Program-made: the position numbers and the translations under genes
Part shown: positions 24,307-32,240 of the stretch, piece by piece
How positions within the stretch are numbered: the stretch's first letter is position 1
Layout of the letters: each line of letters opens with the position of its first letter
Notes under the pieces: generated by a model
The model's input: only the letters and a program-made list of their open reading frames with translations
What the model was told of the DNA's origin: nothing
Database searches by the model: none
Assembly: GCF_022712275.1 (NCBI RefSeq)
Contig: NZ_JALAGU010000029.1
Coordinates: 1-64,000, forward strand
Direction: 5' to 3'
Source of the DNA: Corynebacterium sp.
GTDB lineage: Bacteria > Actinomycetota > Actinomycetes > Mycobacteriales > Mycobacteriaceae
Length of the DNA stretch: 64,000 bases

Positions 24307-25638
24307 TTGGACGCAAGCACGCTATCTAAAGCAATGGGCGGCAGATTGTCGCTCGCACGATACGAAGAACTACTGCCCCACTTCAATGCCGCAATGATCG
24401 AAGCAGGGGCCACAACCCCCCTCCGTGCCGCACACTTCTGTAGCCAAGTAGGCCACGAATCAGGCGGACTCTACTACTTCCGTGAAATCCACGACGGGTC
24501 AAACTACGAGGGTCGAACAGACCTGGGAAACACCCAAACCGGCGATGGAAGACGTTTTCGCGGCCGAGGAATTATCCAACTGACCGGGCGATATTGGGCG
24601 ACAGAGTTCTCCAAATGGGCCTACAGTAAGGGGCTGGTCAACAGTTCCACTTACTTTGTGGATAACCCTGAGCAGATGGAAACGGACGAGTGGGGCTGCA
24701 AGACGGCTTCGTTCTACTGGACCGTCGCCCGGCCTGGCCTGAACGCGCTGTGCGACGCGGACGACGTTACCGGCGTCACCAAAGCAATCAACGGGGGAAC
24801 GAATGGCATCGCAGACCGCAAGGCTCGCCTAGCGACCTGCAAAGCACTAGGCGCAGCACTACTGCCAGGCACAACAACAGAGGGGGGAACGACATTGAGC
24901 TACTACGATCTTGACTGGTCCAGCCGATTCGGCTTCGGCGGGTCGCGGTCACTGTCTGGTATCCAGCGCATCGTCATCCACACCACGGAGAACACGGCGG
25001 GCACACCTGCCGAGAACGTGGCAACCTACCAGATCAACTCACAGTCCGGCTCGTACCACGTTTTGGTGGACACCACAGGCAAACGCCTGCGGGAAAACAC
25101 GGACGACTGGATCACCTGGTCCACCGGAAACAACGCAGGCAACGTGCAGGGCGTGAACCTGTCGTTCGTCGCACAGGCCGCATGGACCCGCGCACAATGG
25201 CTCGCGCAAGAAAAGATGCTGCGGGCCGGGGCAACCGTTGTTGCGTACTGGTCGAAGACGCACAACATCCCGGTGACGAAGGTGACCACCGGGCGGGGAG
25301 TGTGCGGGCATGGTGACCTCCGGGCATTCGGCGGCACTGACCACACGGACCCGGGGGTGAACTTCCCGTGGGACATCTTCTTGTCCTACGTCAATCAGGT
25401 GCTCGCCGGCACCACCACCACTACTACTCAGGGGGATACTTTGAGCGCACAAGCTGAAAAGCGAATCGAACTCATGCTCGACCAGATCGCAGGACCGGAG
25501 AAGGACTCTGCCGGTAACTACAAGTTCACGGGCTGGCCGCAGCTCGGGGGTAGCACCCTCGTGGACTTCCTCGTGAAGCAGGACAAGAAGATCGACGCGC
25601 TCACCGCAGCCGTCGCAGACCTGAAGGGTGGCAAGTAA
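24307..25638 (+). CDS. Endolysin: GH19 chitinase-like domain plus amidase_2 domain
   Basis: A 443-residue lysin. Residues about 10-190 are a GH19-type muramidase/chitinase domain (RAAHFCSQVGHESGGLYYF with the catalytic Glu, then GRRFRGRGIIQLTGR, NPEQMETDEWGCKTASFYW, INGGTNGIADR). Residues about 200-375 are an N-acetylmuramoyl-L-alanine amidase (IVIHTTENTAGTP, YHVLVDTTGKRL, GRGVCGHGDLRAFGGTDHTDPG with zinc His residues). The C-terminal 60 residues match the tail found on other actinophage lysins. No ATG fits; TTG at 24307 follows AGGGGG (24297-24302). The frame stays open far upstream only because it shadows the 72-bp repeats. Confidence 0.9.
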   Translation: MDASTLSKAMGGRLSLARYEELLPHFNAAMIEAGATTPLRAAHFCSQVGHESGGLYYFREIHDGSNYEGRTDLGNTQTGDGRRFRGRGIIQLTGRYWATEFSKWAYSKGLVNSSTYFVDNPEQMETDEWGCKTASFYWTVARPGLNALCDADDVTGVTKAINGGTNGIADRKARLATCKALGAALLPGTTTEGGTTLSYYDLDWSSRFGFGGSRSLSGIQRIVIHTTENTAGTPAENVATYQINSQSGSYHVLVDTTGKRLRENTDDWITWSTGNNAGNVQGVNLSFVAQAAWTRAQWLAQEKMLRAGATVVAYWSKTHNIPVTKVTTGRGVCGHGDLRAFGGTDHTDPGVNFPWDIFLSYVNQVLAGTTTTTTQGDTLSAQAEKRIELMLDQIAGPEKDSAGNYKFTGWPQLGGSTLVDFLVKQDKKIDALTAAVADLKGGK

Positions 25639-26009
25639 TGAAGACCAAGAAGTTCACGCAGCCGTGGTTCATCCGCCGCGCCGTCTACGCCGTTGTCGGT
25701 GTGGTGTTGCTCGTCGCCGCAGGCTTCGGCCTGATTGATGAGGGGCAGATCGACACGATCACCGCATCCCCGATTCTGGGCGCGCTGGTCGCGTTCCTTG
25801 CATCCGCGAAGACCAACGCCGGATCTGACTCCACGGTCACCGCGCAGGACGTTGCAGCAGCCGCGTCCGCGAACCACGGTGGCCCGTCCGTCGAGGCGAT
25901 TGTTGCTGAGGCACTGAATCAGGTGCAGTCCTACGGTGAGCACGCCGCAGAGGTTGTGAAGGACAAGGCCTCGCAGACCGTTGCGGACTACTACAACGGG
26001 ATGAAGTAA
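25638..26009 (+). CDS. Holin-like membrane protein
   Basis: A 123-residue protein after the endolysin, overlapping its stop as TAATG. Two membrane segments lie near residues 14-34 (AVYAVVGVVLLVAAGFGLI) and 43-60 (ASPILGALVAFLASAKT), followed by a soluble helical tail of about 60 residues. Gene position, size and two-segment topology fit an actinophage holin, which would permeabilise the membrane to time lysin release. Proof of lethality is not available from sequence. Confidence 0.72.
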   Translation: MKTKKFTQPWFIRRAVYAVVGVVLLVAAGFGLIDEGQIDTITASPILGALVAFLASAKTNAGSDSTVTAQDVAAAASANHGGPSVEAIVAEALNQVQSYGEHAAEVVKDKASQTVADYYNGMK

Positions 26010-26446
26010 TGCCCACGGTGATGCGCCGCGCACGGCGCTTCGCCACTTCCGATGGCATGGGCCTCCTCATCGTCGGCATCGTGTCCCTGGCCCGTGGCGT
26101 GTCCTACGCGCCCGGGGTCATGCCGGACGAAACGCGAGGATCGCACGTGGCCGAGACGTGGCTTCCGATGGATGCTTGGGCGCTTGTGTGGGCGCTCGTC
26201 GGTGTCCTCTGTCTCGTTGGCGCGTTCCGCTGGTGGACGCGCTTAGCGGCAATGGCCGTTGGTCTCGCAGTGGCCCTACACTTCCTCTTCGCTAGTTCGT
26301 TCCTGTGGGGATCTCTCCACGGGGATATGTCGCGGGGATGGGTTTCGGCCCTGTCCTACTTCGCGGTCAGCTTCCTCGTCCTCTGGGCTGTAGGTCGTGG
26401 CCGTCGTGAGGATGGTGAGGTGATGCCGCGTGACGATCCCGCCTGA
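26009..26446 (+). CDS. Four-segment membrane protein of the lysis cassette
   Basis: A 145-residue protein coupled to the previous gene by TAATG. Hydrophobic segments occur near residues 17-35, 57-77, 82-103 and 110-130. Short multi-span proteins next to the holin in actinophages are often annotated as second holins or holin regulators. Its 3' end overlaps the next gene by 17 bases, so all three membrane genes are one translational unit. No family motif recognised. Confidence 0.65.
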   Translation: MPTVMRRARRFATSDGMGLLIVGIVSLARGVSYAPGVMPDETRGSHVAETWLPMDAWALVWALVGVLCLVGAFRWWTRLAAMAVGLAVALHFLFASSFLWGSLHGDMSRGWVSALSYFAVSFLVLWAVGRGRREDGEVMPRDDPA

Positions 26447-26768
26447 GGTGTGGCCCGTCGTCGGAGTGATCGGCGCGGCCATTCTGGGATTCTTCGGCAC
26501 GAAGGTGACCTCCTCGTCGCAGAAGGCGATTGCCGACAAACCGGATTGGCAGGGGTTCACTGACCAGATTCAGGAGTGGACGGAGCAGCGTCTAGCGGAG
26601 CGCGATGAGAAGATTGAGCGGCTGCAGAAGGATGTTGGCGAACTTCGCACTGAGGTTAGTGTTCTGCGCCGGAAGTACAATGCGGCCCTACTGTTCATCC
26701 GTGATCTGGTGCGGAAGTCTCCGGAGGTTCACGCGGAGCTTCCTGGTGAGATTGTGGATGATTTGTGA
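26430..26768 (+). CDS. Membrane-anchored coiled-coil protein, last phage gene
   Basis: A 112-residue protein with one N-terminal membrane segment (VWPVVGVIGAAILGFFGTKV, residues 7-26) and a heptad-rich helix (RLAERDEKIERLQKDVGELRTEVSVLRRKY). This layout resembles spanin-like or minor holin proteins of actinophages that help disrupt the envelope at lysis. GTG start at 26430 inside the preceding gene. A strong terminator follows eight bases after the stop. Confidence 0.65.
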   Translation: MTIPPEVWPVVGVIGAAILGFFGTKVTSSSQKAIADKPDWQGFTDQIQEWTEQRLAERDEKIERLQKDVGELRTEVSVLRRKYNAALLFIRDLVRKSPEVHAELPGEIVDDL

Positions 26769-26776
26769 CATGTTGA

Positions 26777-26813
26777 GACCCCCTCTGGGCTGCGGCCTGG
26801 AGGGGGTCTTTTT
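26777..26813 (+). terminator. Terminator of the phage late operon
   Basis: GACCCCCTC (26777-26785) pairs perfectly with GAGGGGGTC (26800-26808); the flanking A and T extend it. The U-tract TTTTT follows. It ends the late transcript at the right end of the prophage. Confidence 0.9.
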
Positions 26814-26993
26814 GTCGTTTGCGGGGTGCTGGATTTGACGCACATTTGACGCACGTAGGTCCAGAACAGTGCGTACAGGTGCGGAAATTTGCGGAAACTA
26901 GTGCAGTGTGCATGAACCATGTAACTGCACGTCAACGCCGCATTCCCGCAGGTCAGAGCCACAACCCCGAACGGGGGTGAAAAACCGCCCACA
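26814..26993 (+). other. Attachment-site arm with direct and inverted repeats
   Basis: This non-coding stretch holds TTTGACGCAC twice (26834-26843 and 26845-26854), GCGGAAA twice (26881-26887, 26891-26897), and an inverted pair GTGCAGT (26901-26907) / ACTGCAC (26924-26930). Such repeats beside an att core are the usual arm-type sites for a tyrosine integrase and accessory factors. Confidence 0.45.
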
Positions 26994-27048
26994 TCAGGTT
27001 TAGGTCCTGGTGTCTACGGACGTGGGAGTTCAAGTCTCCCCGGGCGCA
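26994..27048 (+). repeat. Prophage att site: 3' half of tRNA-Leu(UAG)
   Basis: The segment is the 3' portion of a leucine tRNA. It has anticodon stem TCAGG/CCTGG with loop TTTAGGT (anticodon TAG), variable arm GTC-TAC-GGAC, T arm GGGAG/CTCCC with loop TTCAAGT (27024-27040), acceptor strand CGGGCGC (27041-27047) and discriminator A. The 5' half (D arm, matching GCGCCCG) is missing upstream, so this is not a functional gene but the displaced copy left at one end of an integrated phage. Confidence 0.88.
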
Positions 27049-27116
27049 CAGAGTCGGCAGAAGATCAGCAGCGGGTCGGCAGCGGGTCATCATAGGGTCG
27101 GCACAGGGCGGTCCCG

Positions 27117-27737
27117 CTACCTGGTCCGGTGGGGGTCAGTCCGGTGCTGGGCGTTCCGGTGGGGCCCGGTCAGATCTGCGATGACGCCGGCCGCGATGTC
27201 CCGGGCCCTGCGCATGGCACGGCGGTCACCGCTGGTGATCATCTCGGCATGGGCGCCGTCGATGAGCAGGGCGAACAGTGCGGCGTAGCTCTGCGCCTCG
27301 GCCGGGGAGCCGGCGATCCCGTCGTCAAGGGCCATCCTGGCCAGCGCGTCCTGCAGCCAGGTCTTGTATCCGGCGATGGCCACGCGGGCAGGGTGTCCCG
27401 GGTCGGGCAGTTCCGCGGCGGCGACGGTGAACGGGCAACCGCGGAAATCCGGTCTCGCATAGTTGCGCAGGAACCGGTCGAACAGGGCGAGGACCTTTCC
27501 GTCCGGCCCGGGGGACTGGTCGAGGATCTCCCTGGTGATGCTCTTCCGCCGGATGTCACTGCGCCGTTGCAGTACCGCCGCGACCAGCTCCGCCTTGGTG
27601 CCGAACTGTGCGTAGAGCGTCGGTTTGGAGACGCCGGACTCCTCTGAGATCCGGTCGACCCCGACGGAGGTGATGCCGTCGGCGTAGAACAACCGGGACG
27701 CGGTGGACAGGATCCGCTCTCCCTTGGTCGAGTACAT
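27117..27737 (-). CDS. TetR-family transcriptional regulator
   Basis: A 206-residue regulator. The N-terminal HTH spans about residues 5-50 (GERILSTASRLFYADGITSVGVDRISEESGVSKPTLYAQFGTKAELV). The C-terminal ligand domain has the TetR_C-like features FRGCPFTVAAAELPDPGHPAR. It is the first host gene after the prophage and is divergent from ctaD. A perfect inverted repeat just upstream of its start, inside its own promoter, suggests autorepression. The likely transcription start coincides with the ATG, which would make the mRNA leaderless. The C-terminus is basic. The effector and any further targets are unknown. Confidence 0.9.
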   Translation of the reverse strand: MYSTKGERILSTASRLFYADGITSVGVDRISEESGVSKPTLYAQFGTKAELVAAVLQRRSDIRRKSITREILDQSPGPDGKVLALFDRFLRNYARPDFRGCPFTVAAAELPDPGHPARVAIAGYKTWLQDALARMALDDGIAGSPAEAQSYAALFALLIDGAHAEMITSGDRRAMRRARDIAAGVIADLTGPHRNAQHRTDPHRTR

Positions 27738-27743
27738 ACCCCG

Positions 27744-27772
27744 AAACTACTGACAGGTCTGTCAGGTGACAA
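27744..27772 (-). promoter_or_regulatory. tetR promoter with embedded operator
   Basis: On the minus strand, -35 TTGTCA (27767-27772) and -10 TAGTTT (27744-27749) are separated by 17 bases. The perfect palindrome CTGACAG-GT-CTGTCAG (27750-27765) fills the spacer. A start site about seven bases after the -10 falls on the ATG at 27737. Confidence 0.78.
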
Positions 27773-27886
27773 GGATAGAGGCGGTCGCAGACGGACCGTG
27801 CCGCCGGGGTCTCCGGACACTGTATGTCCTGCTCTGATGCCATCCGTGACGGTCATGCACAGCCACCATCTGCAGTCAACGGTCGG

Positions 27887-27915
27887 TTCACAGGTCGTCC
27901 GGCTCGTCCTACCCT
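27887..27915 (+). promoter_or_regulatory. Candidate ctaD promoter
   Basis: TTCACA (27887-27892) and TACCCT (27910-27915) are 17 bases apart, giving a leader of roughly 70 bases before the ATG at 27990. The rest of the 250-base gap between tetR and ctaD shows no gene. Both boxes are weak matches. Confidence 0.4.
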
Positions 27916-27989
27916 CGCACGCATCACCCCGGAGTGTCCGGGGCACGGGCCCGACGACCCGCGTTCACTGTTGCCGGGAGGCCGACATC

Positions 27990-29741
27990 ATGACTGCTGT
28001 ACCTGACTCTCCGTCATCGCCGACGGGTGCGCTCGCCGTGCCCGGTGGGTCCACCGCCGACGGGCACGCTGTTGCTCATTCAGGGCGTCCCCCCGCCCAC
28101 GGCGGACGCTCCGCCAAGGGTGGACACGCCTGGGACCTGCTGACCACCACCGACCACAAGAAGCTCGGGATCATGTACATCGTGATGTCCTTCTGCTTCT
28201 TCTTCGCCGCAGGACTCATGGCCCTGTTCATGCGTGTGGAGCTGTTTCACCCTGGCATGCAGTACCTGTCCAATGAGCAGTTCAACCAGATGTTCACCAT
28301 CCACGGCACGCTCATGCTGCTGCTGTTCGGAACCCCGATCGTCTGGGGATTCGCCAACGCCATTCTGCCGCTGCAGATCGGTGCCCCCGATGTGGCCTTC
28401 CCCCGGCTCAACGCCTTCGGCTTCTGGATCACGCTGTTCGGCGGTCTGATGGTCATCTCCGGGTTCCTCACCCCGGGCGGCGCAGCCGACTTCGGCTGGA
28501 CGATGTACATGCCGCTGGCGGACGCCATCCACAGTCCCGGTGTCGGATCGAATCTCTGGATCGTCGGCGTGGGGATGACCGGTGTCGGCACCATCGCCTC
28601 GGCCATCAACATGATCACCACCACGCTGTGTCTCCGCGCACCGGGCATGACCATGTTCCGCATGCCGATCTTCACCTGGAACATCTTCATCACCGCGCTG
28701 CTGTCGCTGCTGATCTTCCCGTTGCTCACCGCGGCTGCTCTCGGCGTCCTCTATGACCGGCTGCTCGGCGGTCACATCTACGATCCGGCCAACGGCGGTT
28801 CGCTGCTGTGGCAGCACCTGTTCTGGTTCTTCGGTCACCCTGAGGTTTACGTCCTGGCCCTGCCGTTCTTCGGCATCGTCTCCGAGATCTTCCCGGTGTT
28901 CAGCCGCAAGCCGATGTTCGGTTATGTCGGCCTGGTCTTCGCGACCCTGTCGATCGCCGCCCTGTCCATGGCCGTGTGGGCGCACCACATGTTCGTCACC
29001 GGTGCGGTCCTGCTGCCGTTCTTCTCCTTCATGACCTTCCTCATCGCGGTGCCGACCGGAGTGAAGTTCTTCAACTGGCTCGGCACCATGTGGAAGGGCC
29101 GGATCACCTTCGAGACCCCGATGATGTTCGCCATCGGCTTCTTCTGCACGTTCCTGTTCGGTGGTCTGACCGGTGTCATGCTGGCGTCCCCGGCCCTGGA
29201 TTTCGCTCTGTCGGACACGTACTTCGTGGTCGCGCACTTCCACTACACCGTCAGCGCGACCGTGATCTTCGGTGCCTTCGCCGGCGTGTACTTCTGGTTC
29301 CCGAAACTGACTGGGCGGATGCTCAACGAGAAGCTGGGCAAGATCCACTTCTGGTTGACCTTCATCGGCTTCCACACCACGTTCCTCATCCAGCACTGGC
29401 TGGGCAACATGGGTATGCCGCGTCGCTACGCCGACTACCTTGACTCGGACGGGTTCACACTGCTCAACCAGGTCTCCACCATCGGTGCCATGATCCTGGG
29501 AGTGTCGATGATCCCGTTCATCTGGAACGTCGCCAGCTCCTGGCGCTTCGGCGAGGTCGTCACCGTGGATGATCCGTGGGGTTACGGGAACTCCCTGGAG
29601 TGGGCGACCAGCTGCCCGCCCCCGACCCACAACTTCGAGTCTCTGCCGAAGATCCGTTCGGAGCGGCCTGCCTTCGAGCTGCACTACCCGCACATGGTGA
29701 AGCGGTTACGCGAGGAGGCGCATGTGGGACGCCACTTCTAG
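27990..29741 (+). CDS. ctaD: Cytochrome c oxidase subunit I (aa3 type)
   Basis: A 583-residue, 12-span subunit of the terminal oxidase that reduces O2 to water and pumps protons in the membrane. The heme and copper ligands are visible: TIHGTLMLLLFG (low-spin heme His), FWFFGHPEVYVLALP (CuB His cross-linked to Tyr), WAHHMF (two CuB His) and VAHFHYTVS (heme a3/heme a His). The N-terminal 45 residues are a Pro/Gly/His-rich extension typical of actinobacterial CtaD. ATG 27990 follows GGGAGGCC. In corynebacteria ctaD stands apart from ctaCF and the bc1 genes, as here. Confidence 0.97.
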   Translation: MTAVPDSPSSPTGALAVPGGSTADGHAVAHSGRPPAHGGRSAKGGHAWDLLTTTDHKKLGIMYIVMSFCFFFAAGLMALFMRVELFHPGMQYLSNEQFNQMFTIHGTLMLLLFGTPIVWGFANAILPLQIGAPDVAFPRLNAFGFWITLFGGLMVISGFLTPGGAADFGWTMYMPLADAIHSPGVGSNLWIVGVGMTGVGTIASAINMITTTLCLRAPGMTMFRMPIFTWNIFITALLSLLIFPLLTAAALGVLYDRLLGGHIYDPANGGSLLWQHLFWFFGHPEVYVLALPFFGIVSEIFPVFSRKPMFGYVGLVFATLSIAALSMAVWAHHMFVTGAVLLPFFSFMTFLIAVPTGVKFFNWLGTMWKGRITFETPMMFAIGFFCTFLFGGLTGVMLASPALDFALSDTYFVVAHFHYTVSATVIFGAFAGVYFWFPKLTGRMLNEKLGKIHFWLTFIGFHTTFLIQHWLGNMGMPRRYADYLDSDGFTLLNQVSTIGAMILGVSMIPFIWNVASSWRFGEVVTVDDPWGYGNSLEWATSCPPPTHNFESLPKIRSERPAFELHYPHMVKRLREEAHVGRHF

Positions 29742-29775
29742 GCGTCCGGTGTGATGCCCCGTCCCCGGATCCCGC

Positions 29776-30243
29776 CTAGAGTACGTCCTTGATGATCCGG
29801 GCGACGTGCCCGGTGGCCTTGACGTTGTACTTCGCCAGGGCGATCTTCCCCTCTTCGTCGACCAGGAAGGTCGAGCGGATGACACCCTGCACGACCTTTC
29901 CGTAGTTCTTCTTCTCGCCGAAGGCGCCGTAGGCCACCAGCGTCTCCTTCTGTGGGTCGGAGAGCAGCGGGAAGGTCAGGTCGTGGTTCTCCCGGAATGT
30001 CGCGAGCTTCTCCGGTTTGTCGGGGGAGATGCCGAGCACGTCGATGTTCGCGTCGTTGAGCTGGGTCAACGAGTCACGGAAGTCGCAGGCCTCGGTGGTG
30101 CAACCGGGGGTGTCGGCCTTGGGGTAGAAGTAGACGACGACCTTCTTCCCGTGGAAGTCGGACAGGCTCACGGAGCCGCCCTTGTCGTCGGTGAGGGTGA
30201 AGTCTGGGGCCGTGTCACCCACGGCGAGCCGGATGTCAGTCAT
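29776..30243 (-). CDS. bcp: Thiol peroxidase of the Bcp/PrxQ family
   Basis: A 155-residue cytoplasmic peroxiredoxin that reduces hydroperoxides. It has the family motif PKADTPGCTTEACDFRD with the peroxidatic Cys48 and the resolving Cys53 five residues later, the PrxQ arrangement. GDTAPDFTLTDDKGG and GVIRSTFLVDEEGKI are also family-typical. ATG at 30243 is chosen over the upstream in-frame extension because MTDIRLAVGDTAPDF is the standard start. It is convergent with ctaD, whose stop is only 34 bases away; no clear terminator separates them. Confidence 0.93.
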   Translation of the reverse strand: MTDIRLAVGDTAPDFTLTDDKGGSVSLSDFHGKKVVVYFYPKADTPGCTTEACDFRDSLTQLNDANIDVLGISPDKPEKLATFRENHDLTFPLLSDPQKETLVAYGAFGEKKNYGKVVQGVIRSTFLVDEEGKIALAKYNVKATGHVARIIKDVL

Positions 30244-30368
30244 GCTGGCCAGCATACGTACGTCGTCTTTCGTCGGGGGTTCACCTGCGCAGGTGGGGGA
30301 GGACGCCGTACAATGGCGGATCGATACCGACCGTTTCCCTTCCCTTTCCACTCACGAGGAGATCTTCC

Positions 30369-30647
30369 GTGGCACGTAGCACCGACGCCATCCAGCGCGA
30401 CATTGAGCGCACCCGTGACCAGCTCTCCGACACCCTCGAGCAGCTCAGCACCCGGGTCGCCCCGTCCGCACTCGCCGACGAGGCCAAGGGCAAGGTGCAG
30501 TCCGCACTGTCTGACCCGAAGGTCCAGCTGATCCTCGGTGGCGTCGCCGCCGGAGTCGTTCTCCTCGTCGCCCTGTCGGTCAACGGCAAGCGCAAGGAGA
30601 AGAAGCAGATCAAGGAGATCCAGCGTCTCCTCGCCAACGCCCGCTAG
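30369..30647 (+). CDS. DUF3618 protein
   Basis: A 92-residue protein with the DUF3618 signature at the start (STDAIQRDIERTRDQLSDTLEQLSTRVAP, residues 4-32), a single membrane segment (LILGGVAAGVVLLVALSV, about 54-72) and a basic C-terminus (GKRKEKKQIKEIQRLLANAR). Such small membrane proteins are common in actinobacteria; their role is not established. Divergent from bcp, with an upstream ACGAGGAGATC ribosome-binding site. The next gene starts at the base after its stop. Confidence 0.9.
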   Translation: MARSTDAIQRDIERTRDQLSDTLEQLSTRVAPSALADEAKGKVQSALSDPKVQLILGGVAAGVVLLVALSVNGKRKEKKQIKEIQRLLANAR

Positions 30648-31775
30648 GTGACCCCCGGCAGCCCTACGGCGAGCCACGACCCCGGTCGGTTCCGCGACAC
30701 AGCGGAACTGGTCGGGGTCGCGGTCGTTGCGGTCCTCGTCGGCTGGTGGTGCACCGCGGCAGGCATTCCCGCGTCCTGGATCTTCGGCTTCCTCGTCGTC
30801 TTCGGCCTCTACTCGCTGCTGCGCAACCGTACGGTCTCGCCGCCGTCATCGACGATGCAGCCCGCCCAGGTGCTCATCTCGATGGTGTGCACCACCCCGC
30901 TGATGGAGCTCGACGGTCCGACGGTGCGCAGCTTCCTGCTGCCGACGACGCTGTCGGTTCTGGTGATGCTCGTGGTCAGCACCGTCGCAGGACTCGTCCT
31001 GGCCCGGTTCGGACGCACCGACCCGGTCTCCGCGATGATCTCCACCCTGGCCGGCGGCGCCAGCGCGATGACGCTCATGGCCCGGGAACTGCACCTTGAC
31101 GTGCGTTTCGTGGTGCTGACGCAGTACCTGCGACTCACCCTGGTGGTGCTGACCCTGCCGCTGTTCGTGCACCTGCTCAGCGGGGAGGACGCCGGCAGCG
31201 TGGGTGGCGGCTCCTCCGACTGGTGGGAACCTGACCTGCGTCCCGTGGTGGGCGCGGCGGCAGTCTGGGCGGTGACCTGGGCCTTCGTCCGTCTGACGCG
31301 GCGATTCTTCAGCGTCCCCGCCCCGTACCTGCTGGTGCCGATAGCGGTGACCTGGGTCTTCTCCGCGGCCGGGGTCCCTGCTGAATGGCTCACCCCGCAC
31401 GGTGCGGTGCTCACCGTGGCCTACGGCATCATCGGCATCCAGGCCGGCGGCACGCTGACGATCGGTGCACTGCGTCAGCTGTCCCATGCCCTGCCCATCA
31501 TTCTCACCGCGGTGACGGTCATGGTCGCCGGCACCGTGGGCGCCGCGCTCGTCATCGCCCAGGTCACCGACATCAGCAGGTTGGACGCCTACCTCGCCAC
31601 GGTGCCGGGCGGGATCTACGCGGTCCTGGCGTTCGCCCACGAGTCCGGAAGTTCAGCGGTGGTGACGGTGGGACAGGTGCTGCGCACCCTCGTGATGATC
31701 GTGGTGGGGGCCTATCTTCCGACGATCGTCCGGACACTGACAGGTCGACGGCAGAGTGGGGACGCCGAGGACTGA
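30648..31775 (+). CDS. AbrB-family membrane protein (ammonia monooxygenase-like annotation)
   Basis: A 375-residue integral membrane protein with about ten hydrophobic segments in two similar halves, each with a Gly-rich loop: MISTLAGGASAMTLMARELHLDVRFVVLTQYLRL in the first and YLATVPGGIYAVLAFAHES...VVTVGQVLRTLVM in the second. This is the AbrB duplication family (Pfam AbrB, often mis-named ammonia monooxygenase), probably transporters of unknown substrate. The GTG start abuts the stop of the DUF3618 gene, so the two are co-transcribed. Confidence 0.82.
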   Translation: MTPGSPTASHDPGRFRDTAELVGVAVVAVLVGWWCTAAGIPASWIFGFLVVFGLYSLLRNRTVSPPSSTMQPAQVLISMVCTTPLMELDGPTVRSFLLPTTLSVLVMLVVSTVAGLVLARFGRTDPVSAMISTLAGGASAMTLMARELHLDVRFVVLTQYLRLTLVVLTLPLFVHLLSGEDAGSVGGGSSDWWEPDLRPVVGAAAVWAVTWAFVRLTRRFFSVPAPYLLVPIAVTWVFSAAGVPAEWLTPHGAVLTVAYGIIGIQAGGTLTIGALRQLSHALPIILTAVTVMVAGTVGAALVIAQVTDISRLDAYLATVPGGIYAVLAFAHESGSSAVVTVGQVLRTLVMIVVGAYLPTIVRTLTGRRQSGDAED

Positions 31776-31789
31776 TACCGTCTACAGGT

Positions 31790-32209
31790 GTGATCGGAAC
31801 ACTGTGGAACCTTCTCGTCCGGGCGGCCGGAACAGCCGTGGCCCTGTGGGTCGTGGTCAATGTCGTCGGCGGGGTGGACGTGCTCACCCCGTCGTCCCCG
31901 TTGGTCGGTGACGGCTCGAATGACCGCGTCATCGTCTACCTGCTGTCCGGCCTGGTGATTCTGCTGCTCAATATGACGGTGCGCCCGGTGCTGCACCTCA
32001 TCGGGTTGCCGGTGTCGATTCTGACGCTCGGGCTGTTCGCCCTGGTCATCAACGCGGTGGTCTTCATCCTCGCGGCGACGGTGACCGAGGCACTGGGGAT
32101 GGGACTGGTGGTGCACACCTTCGGCGCGGCGTTCTGGGGTGCGATTCTCATGGCCCTGGTGAACTGGGTGCTCGGCCCGTTGGTCGCGATGCTGCAGACC
32201 CGGCGGTGA
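31790..32209 (+). CDS. YvlD-like membrane protein (phage holin 4 superfamily)
   Basis: A 139-residue protein with four membrane segments (about 5-25, 45-65, 68-92, 105-135) and the motif LLNMTVRPVLHLIGLPVSILTLGLFALVINAVVFILA, diagnostic of the YvlD family (Pfam Phage_holin_4_2). Despite the family name these are chromosomal membrane proteins linked to envelope stress in Firmicutes. GTG at 31790 is the most likely start, 15 bases after the upstream gene; an extended upstream frame overlaps that gene and is rejected. Confidence 0.85.
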   Translation: MIGTLWNLLVRAAGTAVALWVVVNVVGGVDVLTPSSPLVGDGSNDRVIVYLLSGLVILLLNMTVRPVLHLIGLPVSILTLGLFALVINAVVFILAATVTEALGMGLVVHTFGAAFWGAILMALVNWVLGPLVAMLQTRR

Positions 32210-32240
32210 TCCCCGGGATCTGTCGCCCCCGCCGGACTGA

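Larger units (their letters stand above)
1..27048 (+). mobile_element. Prophage (siphovirus type), right-hand late region and attachment site
   Basis: All genes from 230 to 26768 lie on the + strand in the canonical order packaging, head, tail, fibre, lysis of an actinobacterial siphovirus. Codon use (many GCT, CGT, TCT codons) differs from the G/C-ending codons of the host genes after 27117. The right boundary is fixed by a 3' half of a tRNA-Leu gene at 26994-27048. No integrase, repressor or replication genes are seen, so the element must continue to the left of the window. The late genes look intact apart from nothing obvious, so the element may be functional (inference). Confidence 0.93.

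Noticed and set aside
26994..27048. Functional tRNA-Leu gene
   Set aside because: No D arm or 5' acceptor strand is present upstream, so it is only the 3' half at an attachment site.
28080..29693. 537-codon minus-strand open frame opposite ctaD
   Set aside because: Low-complexity Glu/Asp/Gly/His sequence mirrored from the cytochrome oxidase gene; no start signal or domain.
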